A stretch of DNA of 64,000 nt, taken from positions 62,001-126,000 of the forward strand of contig DAIDGW010000217.1 of NCBI GenBank assembly GCA_027452245.1, read 5' to 3'. Within the stretch, counting starts at the first letter, position 1, and each line of letters opens with the position of its first letter. A model generated the notes under the pieces. That model worked only from the letters and a program-made list of their open reading frames with translations, made no database searches and was not told the origin of the DNA. The position numbers and the translations under genes are program-made. This DNA is from Acidobacteriaceae bacterium (lineage in GTDB: Bacteria; Acidobacteriota; Terriglobia; Terriglobales; Acidobacteriaceae). Positions 59,861-64,000 of this stretch are shown piece by piece.

Positions 59861-60669
59861 TGGTTTGTAACCTTTTCTTCGGTACTGACCGAGAATCTCT
59901 TGTATTCACTGAACTCATGCAAGTTACGCCAGTGCTGCCGGGGAGTCTGTACGTCAACGATTGCCTGGGTTGGGAACCAGTACGCCTCTTTGGAATCGGG
60001 GAACGGTACGGGAGCGAAGTCGATCTCGGAGTGGAATGAATTCAATCCGACATCCTGTAGTGTTGCCCCAATCCCCGCTTCAATTTTGGCGATCGATCCC
60101 GTCTCCGGATCGACCCAGCCTGTGCCGGAAAGCTCCAAGGGATATTCGCGGCCACGCAGAGCCAAAGCCGCCGGACTTTTCATGCCGCGAATGTGCTCAA
60201 AGTTGATCTTGTCAAAGGCGTGGCCATTGATCGTCTCCTGTCCGGCTAAGTCGAAGTGAAATGCCGCCGAATAGTAGGGATGGAAAACGAGAAATAAGGT
60301 TGCAAACCCATTGCTCAACAACATCGTCCTATTGCGACGATCTTGTTTGGCGCGGTGTAAGAGCAGGCGAGACTCCGATAGGTTCAACTCACCTCCCGAA
60401 GTGGACAGGATTACGAGATAGTCATAAGTTGACACTTCTTTTAGTTCAACCTTTTCATCTCTGCTCAACTTTTCCTGCCGAACGTGCTCGGTGCATTTCA
60501 CATCCGAGAATTGGTCAAGAAACGCCGATGTCCGCTTGTTAGCCCGCGCAAGTACCGCGTCGAGCGTCTGCGCAGAAGTCGCGCGACAGACACCGCCGCA
60601 GATAGCTGTTATTAGAGCGACGGTCATCAGAGTTCTCTTCATGGTTCGTTTGCTTTTCTTGCGTCTCAT
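59857..60669 (-). CDS. Secreted protein of unknown function in the redox operon
   Basis: Protein of 270 residues with a basic leader and signal peptide (LMTVALITAICGGVCRATSA). The mature part (SDVKCTEHVRQEKL, YDYLVILSTSGGELNLSESR, FHFDLAGQETINGHAFDKIN, SGTGWVDPETGSIAKIEAGI) resembles outer-membrane-lipoprotein-sorting-like beta folds, with no heme or metal motif. I do not recognise a named family. The start at 60669 overlaps the upstream stop (ATGA), a sign of translational coupling; a Met nine codons later is possible. It may help to assemble or anchor the surface cytochrome and barrel. Confidence 0.75.
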   Translation of the reverse strand: MRRKKSKRTMKRTLMTVALITAICGGVCRATSAQTLDAVLARANKRTSAFLDQFSDVKCTEHVRQEKLSRDEKVELKEVSTYDYLVILSTSGGELNLSESRLLLHRAKQDRRNRTMLLSNGFATLFLVFHPYYSAAFHFDLAGQETINGHAFDKINFEHIRGMKSPAALALRGREYPLELSGTGWVDPETGSIAKIEAGIGATLQDVGLNSFHSEIDFAPVPFPDSKEAYWFPTQAIVDVQTPRQHWRNLHEFSEYKRFSVSTEEKVTNQ

Positions 60670-63230
60670 TCTTTGTGCCTGGACCGGGAGTCAAACCGAT
60701 ATCCCATCGATATCATGAATTGGTTGTAGCTAAAGGGCCCGCGATTGTTTGTGAAATTACCCTGAAGGTAGTAATGCGGCCCGATCGTTGTTTCAACGGT
60801 TCCTGTCACGAAAACAGCACTGTTATTCACCGTGAGCGGAGAATTGAAGTTCTGTTTTCCCCCCAAGACTTCTAGCCGGAACGTGTCCGACATTTGCCGC
60901 GACAGCGAGATCGACTCGTAGAATCCTGTTCCGAACGAGCTGTTGAATCGCGCATAGTGAACATCGGCGCGAAGCCGCATTACAGGGAGTCTGCCAAAGG
61001 TTACGCCATACATTTCGTTCCATGACGATTTGGAATCGCCCGTTCCACTGCTCTTACCCAGCGTGCTCGAAACGAAGATACCCTTGAGAAGTTCCAACCG
61101 TCCCCCGGCGCTGAATCCCTGGAATAAGTACTTGTCGAGCAGACCCGTGCCGACCAGCGTAGGATCGAACGTAGGAATATCTCGAAAATAGTTGTAATTC
61201 GCATCCAGCTCCAGTCGTGGAACCGGATTAATTCGAATCGTGGAGAAGTTCCGGCCCAGTCCCATACCCGGCGTACGTGCTACGCCGTTTCCAACGGGGT
61301 TATCGAATTGCGCCGATTCGTAAAGCGCAATTGTGCGTCGATAAGAAACGCTATCCTCGATGAAAAGGAACGGGCGAGTAATCGCCCAATTCGACATATT
61401 GACTCCAGCGCCGGTGGTGAACGTGTAATGTAACGTGTCGTACGCGCCGCCTTCAAAGTTTACGAAAAGTCCACCCATCCGATTACTGGGACTGTAATCC
61501 CAGGACGACGGGTCAGGCGTGGAGCCAGCAAACATCCCAATGATGGTTCCTTTCGCAACTCTGTCGCCGAGATAACCTCCATCCAGCGTATCCAGACTAG
61601 GAGCCCAGGGAAGATACAGCCGCCCGAATCCCGCCACGATGTCCGAATTCGGGTTGTCATACGTCATGTTGATGTGATAAGTACGGTTAATTAGATCCTG
61701 CAGCGTGGGCTGACTTTGAGCTGAACTCGAAGTTAAACGACCCCGCCAATATCCGCTGAGATTCCAATAGGTGCCGCCGATGCGGGTAATGTCACCGCGA
61801 AAAACAACTCCGGTTTCGGAACTCGACACAACCGAACTGCCGTGCCCAATCGTATCCATGTAGTCCATGCCAATTTCCCCACGGGCCCGATTGACCGAAG
61901 GCAACGGCGGCCGGGGAACTTCCTGACGCGCTTCCTCATCGAGCGTGTCATCTTGCGTGAATGAAACGACTGCGGGGTACTGCCGGGTCGCACTGAGCGT
62001 TCGCTGCTGAACCAAAGCATCCGCGTCTGCATTTGAAAGGTAGGCAAGATCGCCTACTTTGACCGGGCGCTTGGCTGAATGGATATCGGTCACCGCTGAG
62101 GTCTCGGCCACACCAATTACGTCAAGTTCAGCGACTACGTGAGGATCGGCGGCGTTGGCGCTTTCTCCCTGGCGCGCCGGAGTATCGGTCTCCAGAATTT
62201 CGAGTTTCATGCCCTCGGCTAATCCCTGAGCTCGGCCGCCTTCCAGATAAACCGCTCCTTCGGCGACGTACTTCACTTTGAATACGGTCTTCAAATTCGG
62301 ATCGTCGCTGCGCGCAATCATTGTCGCAGCGTGATTCGACTGGGCGCTCGACGAGGAAGACGTCGGTTCGCCCTCAGGTTGCGCGTTGTGAGCTATTGTG
62401 GATACGCCCGCGATTGGCGACGAAGAACTTGCCACGCTGGGAGAAGTGACGCTGGGCGTATTTGGAGCGGTCTGGAACACCGCGCCCATTGCGTCCGAAG
62501 GAGAGGGTTTCGTCATTCCTGCTCGTGGACTTGATGGTGCGACTGCCGTCGCGATTTGCCTCTGATCGAAAGTCTGCTGACCAGGAGCGTTCGCGATAGA
62601 AGTTCCGGAATCAGGAGAGGCCGTACCGGTTGCCTGCTGCACGGGAATAGGACTGGTTTGTGTTGCTGTTCCTGAAGCATTGTCCGGAGCCTGCATTCCT
62701 GGTGCTGGCAGAGGATTACCCGGCGGTGTCGACGCATCGCCAGCGGCAATTGAGCGATTCCCCTGCCGGCGGTGGAATATCCCGGAAAGCGTCCCTGACA
62801 TGGCCGCGGCGGGAGCGCCCGCACCCGAATTTCGGGCAGCGGCAGCGTCGACCAGGAGAATCACTCGATTCCCTTCAGCCTTGACTGAAAAAGAATGGGA
62901 CTGATCCAGATCAATGACTAGCCGTGTGACCAGCGGATTTGCGCTGTGCCGCGCAATCCTGATGCTTCGAATTCCATTCTTGCCGACGTCAATCCTTCTG
63001 TCGTTCTGAGCTGGTTCGATTCCATGGAAGTCCAACAGGATCCGGGAAGGGTGCGTCGCTGTCTCTGTAACTGGCGAAACAGGAGTGCTGAGAACAATTT
63101 CCACACGAACAGCTTGGCCGGCCAATGTCACTTTGACATCCTGCAGCGTTGCTCTTGCAGGCGCATTCTGCGCTATTCCGGACGTCAGAAGTAACGTACA
63201 GGTCACGATACCTATCCCCAAGACTTTCAT
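60666..63230 (-). CDS. AMIN-domain outer-membrane beta-barrel protein
   Basis: Protein of 854 residues. Signal peptide (about 1-20), AMIN domain (about 28-130; VRVEIVLSTPVSPVTETATH, RILLDFHGIE, SIRIARHSANPLVTRLVIDL), a long Ser/Pro/Gln/Thr-rich linker (about 145-310), a small beta domain (VKYVAEGAVYLEGGRAQGL) and a C-terminal half of many amphipathic strands (YWNLSGYWRGRL, LRADVHYARFNSSFG, FRLEVLGGKQ, ending FMISMGYRFDSRSRHKE). AMIN domains bind the cell wall; the C-terminal half looks like an outer-membrane barrel. It lies 78 bases after the multiheme cytochrome gene and overlaps the next gene. A pore that holds or passes the cytochrome is the attractive reading. Confidence 0.85.
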   Translation of the reverse strand: MKVLGIGIVTCTLLLTSGIAQNAPARATLQDVKVTLAGQAVRVEIVLSTPVSPVTETATHPSRILLDFHGIEPAQNDRRIDVGKNGIRSIRIARHSANPLVTRLVIDLDQSHSFSVKAEGNRVILLVDAAAARNSGAGAPAAAMSGTLSGIFHRRQGNRSIAAGDASTPPGNPLPAPGMQAPDNASGTATQTSPIPVQQATGTASPDSGTSIANAPGQQTFDQRQIATAVAPSSPRAGMTKPSPSDAMGAVFQTAPNTPSVTSPSVASSSSPIAGVSTIAHNAQPEGEPTSSSSSAQSNHAATMIARSDDPNLKTVFKVKYVAEGAVYLEGGRAQGLAEGMKLEILETDTPARQGESANAADPHVVAELDVIGVAETSAVTDIHSAKRPVKVGDLAYLSNADADALVQQRTLSATRQYPAVVSFTQDDTLDEEARQEVPRPPLPSVNRARGEIGMDYMDTIGHGSSVVSSSETGVVFRGDITRIGGTYWNLSGYWRGRLTSSSAQSQPTLQDLINRTYHINMTYDNPNSDIVAGFGRLYLPWAPSLDTLDGGYLGDRVAKGTIIGMFAGSTPDPSSWDYSPSNRMGGLFVNFEGGAYDTLHYTFTTGAGVNMSNWAITRPFLFIEDSVSYRRTIALYESAQFDNPVGNGVARTPGMGLGRNFSTIRINPVPRLELDANYNYFRDIPTFDPTLVGTGLLDKYLFQGFSAGGRLELLKGIFVSSTLGKSSGTGDSKSSWNEMYGVTFGRLPVMRLRADVHYARFNSSFGTGFYESISLSRQMSDTFRLEVLGGKQNFNSPLTVNNSAVFVTGTVETTIGPHYYLQGNFTNNRGPFSYNQFMISMGYRFDSRSRHKE

Positions 63231-63308
63231 ATATCCCTAACTCGCTGGCCTCGTTTCTTACCTGTCTCCCTGCCATGATTCTGTTGGGCTCATGCGCACT
63301 GCTGCTTT

Positions 63309-64000
63309 CTAGTCGCCTTGTCCTGTGGGATGGCACTGATAGCAATTCGTGCTGTTGTATACGTACCCGTTTACGTTCGGGTGCTGGAAGTTCGCAGAAT
63401 TGTTGTTGCCATGACATCCGGTGCACTGGAACACCGAGTAATCATTCGAATTGGTGTGACACGTCTGGCATATGTTATTTGCACTGCCATGCGTCGTCGG
63501 GAACTGTGTGTACTGCGAGTGGTTGAACGTCGCGCCCGTCCATGCGGTGGTGTTATGACAGGTCTGGCACGTTGTCGGAAAGTACTGTGGTTGCGCTGCG
63601 TGCCCGGGATTCGTTGTGTTGTTGTAATCCGTCTGGTGGCAGCCGATGCAGACCGTCGGCAGCGTAGTGTAGTTGTTATTCACGTGACAATCGCTGCACT
63701 GCCGCGGTGGAACCGTGTGTGATCCAGTCAGCGGAAATGCTGTGTTGTTGTGGTTGAACGTGGAATCTGTCCATACGGTCGTGTCGTGGCACAGGTCACA
63801 CTGCTGCGGAAATCCCGCGGCTGCGTGCGCCGGATTGGTAGTGTTGTTGTAATCCTTGAGATGGCATGTTACACACGCTGTGCTATTGAGGGTGTAGTTG
63901 CTGTTAGTGTGGCAGTCGGTGCACAGCCGCGGTGGGACCGTGTGCGCGCCCGTTAAAGTAAAGCCGGTGGTTGCGTGATTAAATGTGCCGTCCGTCCACA
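63309..64000 (-). CDS. Multiheme cytochrome c, cut by window edge
   Basis: The frame is open from the right edge to the stop at 63309; 230 C-terminal residues are visible. It contains nine CxxCH heme-binding motifs (CTDCH, CVTCH, CDLCH, CSDCH, CIGCH, CQTCH twice, CTGCH, CYQCH). The sequence is built of repeats of 75 residues (225 bp) with three hemes each and shared segments such as HTVPPR, DYNNTTNP and TFNH. The protein is rich in Asn and Thr, fitting an extracellular location. The start and any signal peptide lie outside. It heads the visible redox operon and is the likely terminal electron carrier of the group. Confidence 0.92.
   Translation of the reverse strand, partial: WTDGTFNHATTGFTLTGAHTVPPRLCTDCHTNSNYTLNSTACVTCHLKDYNNTTNPAHAAAGFPQQCDLCHDTTVWTDSTFNHNNTAFPLTGSHTVPPRQCSDCHVNNNYTTLPTVCIGCHQTDYNNTTNPGHAAQPQYFPTTCQTCHNTTAWTGATFNHSQYTQFPTTHGSANNICQTCHTNSNDYSVFQCTGCHGNNNSANFQHPNVNGYVYNSTNCYQCHPTGQGD

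Noticed and set aside
1-64000. Mobile elements, tRNA, rRNA, phage or toxin-antitoxin genes
   Set aside because: Gaps between genes were read for cloverleaf-like structures, transposase motifs and terminal inverted repeats; none was convincing.

Overview
The window looks like the chromosome of an Acidobacteriota member (Terriglobia-like). The grounds are moderately high GC, three very large Oar-type TonB-dependent receptors (1121-1179 residues, each with an N-terminal carboxypeptidase-regulatory-like domain and no SusD partner), a winged-helix/TPR regulator and many secreted saccharide-degrading proteins. This is a taxonomic inference from family content; no marker gene or RNA gene is present. 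No tRNA, rRNA, CRISPR array, insertion sequence or phage gene was seen.

Layout. (1) 1-10.9 kb, chitin locus: three GH18 chitinase-like genes (one with four FnIII domains and a chitin-binding module), a GntR/UTRA regulator and a TonB-dependent receptor. Six copies of a TGCTATAKAGCA-type palindrome lie only in the promoter gaps of these genes and are the likely GntR operators. (2) 10.9-15.7 kb: a TPR protein, a glycine-rich outer-membrane barrel protein and a secreted repeat protein. (3) 16.4-21.0 kb: a CHASE2 sensor kinase and NtrC-like regulator (overlapping genes), then a FecR-domain protein and a secreted protein made of 14 hexapeptide repeats. (4) 21.3-25.1 kb, amino-sugar-type operon: SIS protein, MFS transporter (probable CTG start), ROK kinase, Tat-exported PIG-L deacetylase. 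(5) 25.2-37.8 kb: a LacI regulator divergent from a seven-gene operon (TonB receptor, carboxylesterase, DUF4380 protein, sodium:solute symporter, 71-residue membrane protein, L-fucose-isomerase-like enzyme, ribulokinase-like kinase). A sigma70-type promoter carries palindromes at the -35 box and at the start point. (6) 37.9-43.2 kb: MBL hydrolase, SDR, third TonB receptor. (7) 43.7-57.5 kb, organic-acid/aldehyde region: ALDH, ThDP enzyme, MFS and VOC operon, an alpha/beta hydrolase, a Tat-exported bicupin of the oxalate decarboxylase family, the winged-helix/TPR regulator, and a DctA, alpha/beta hydrolase and beta-propeller operon. A 29-bp sequence directly upstream of the regulator recurs (28/29) upstream of the third TonB receptor. 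(8) 57.5-64.0 kb, minus-strand redox operon: a multiheme cytochrome c (at least nine CxxCH, cut by the window edge), AMIN/beta-barrel protein, secreted protein, heme-b-type membrane protein and a two-[4Fe-4S] YpdA-like flavoprotein. The set could link cytoplasmic NAD(P)H to the cell surface.

Best candidates for undescribed biology are the redox operon (8), the CHASE2/NtrC/FecR/hexapeptide module (3), the compact GntR regulon (1) and the repeated upstream element shared by 43.5 kb and 53.7 kb. Motif positions were read by eye; no alignment or database search was run.
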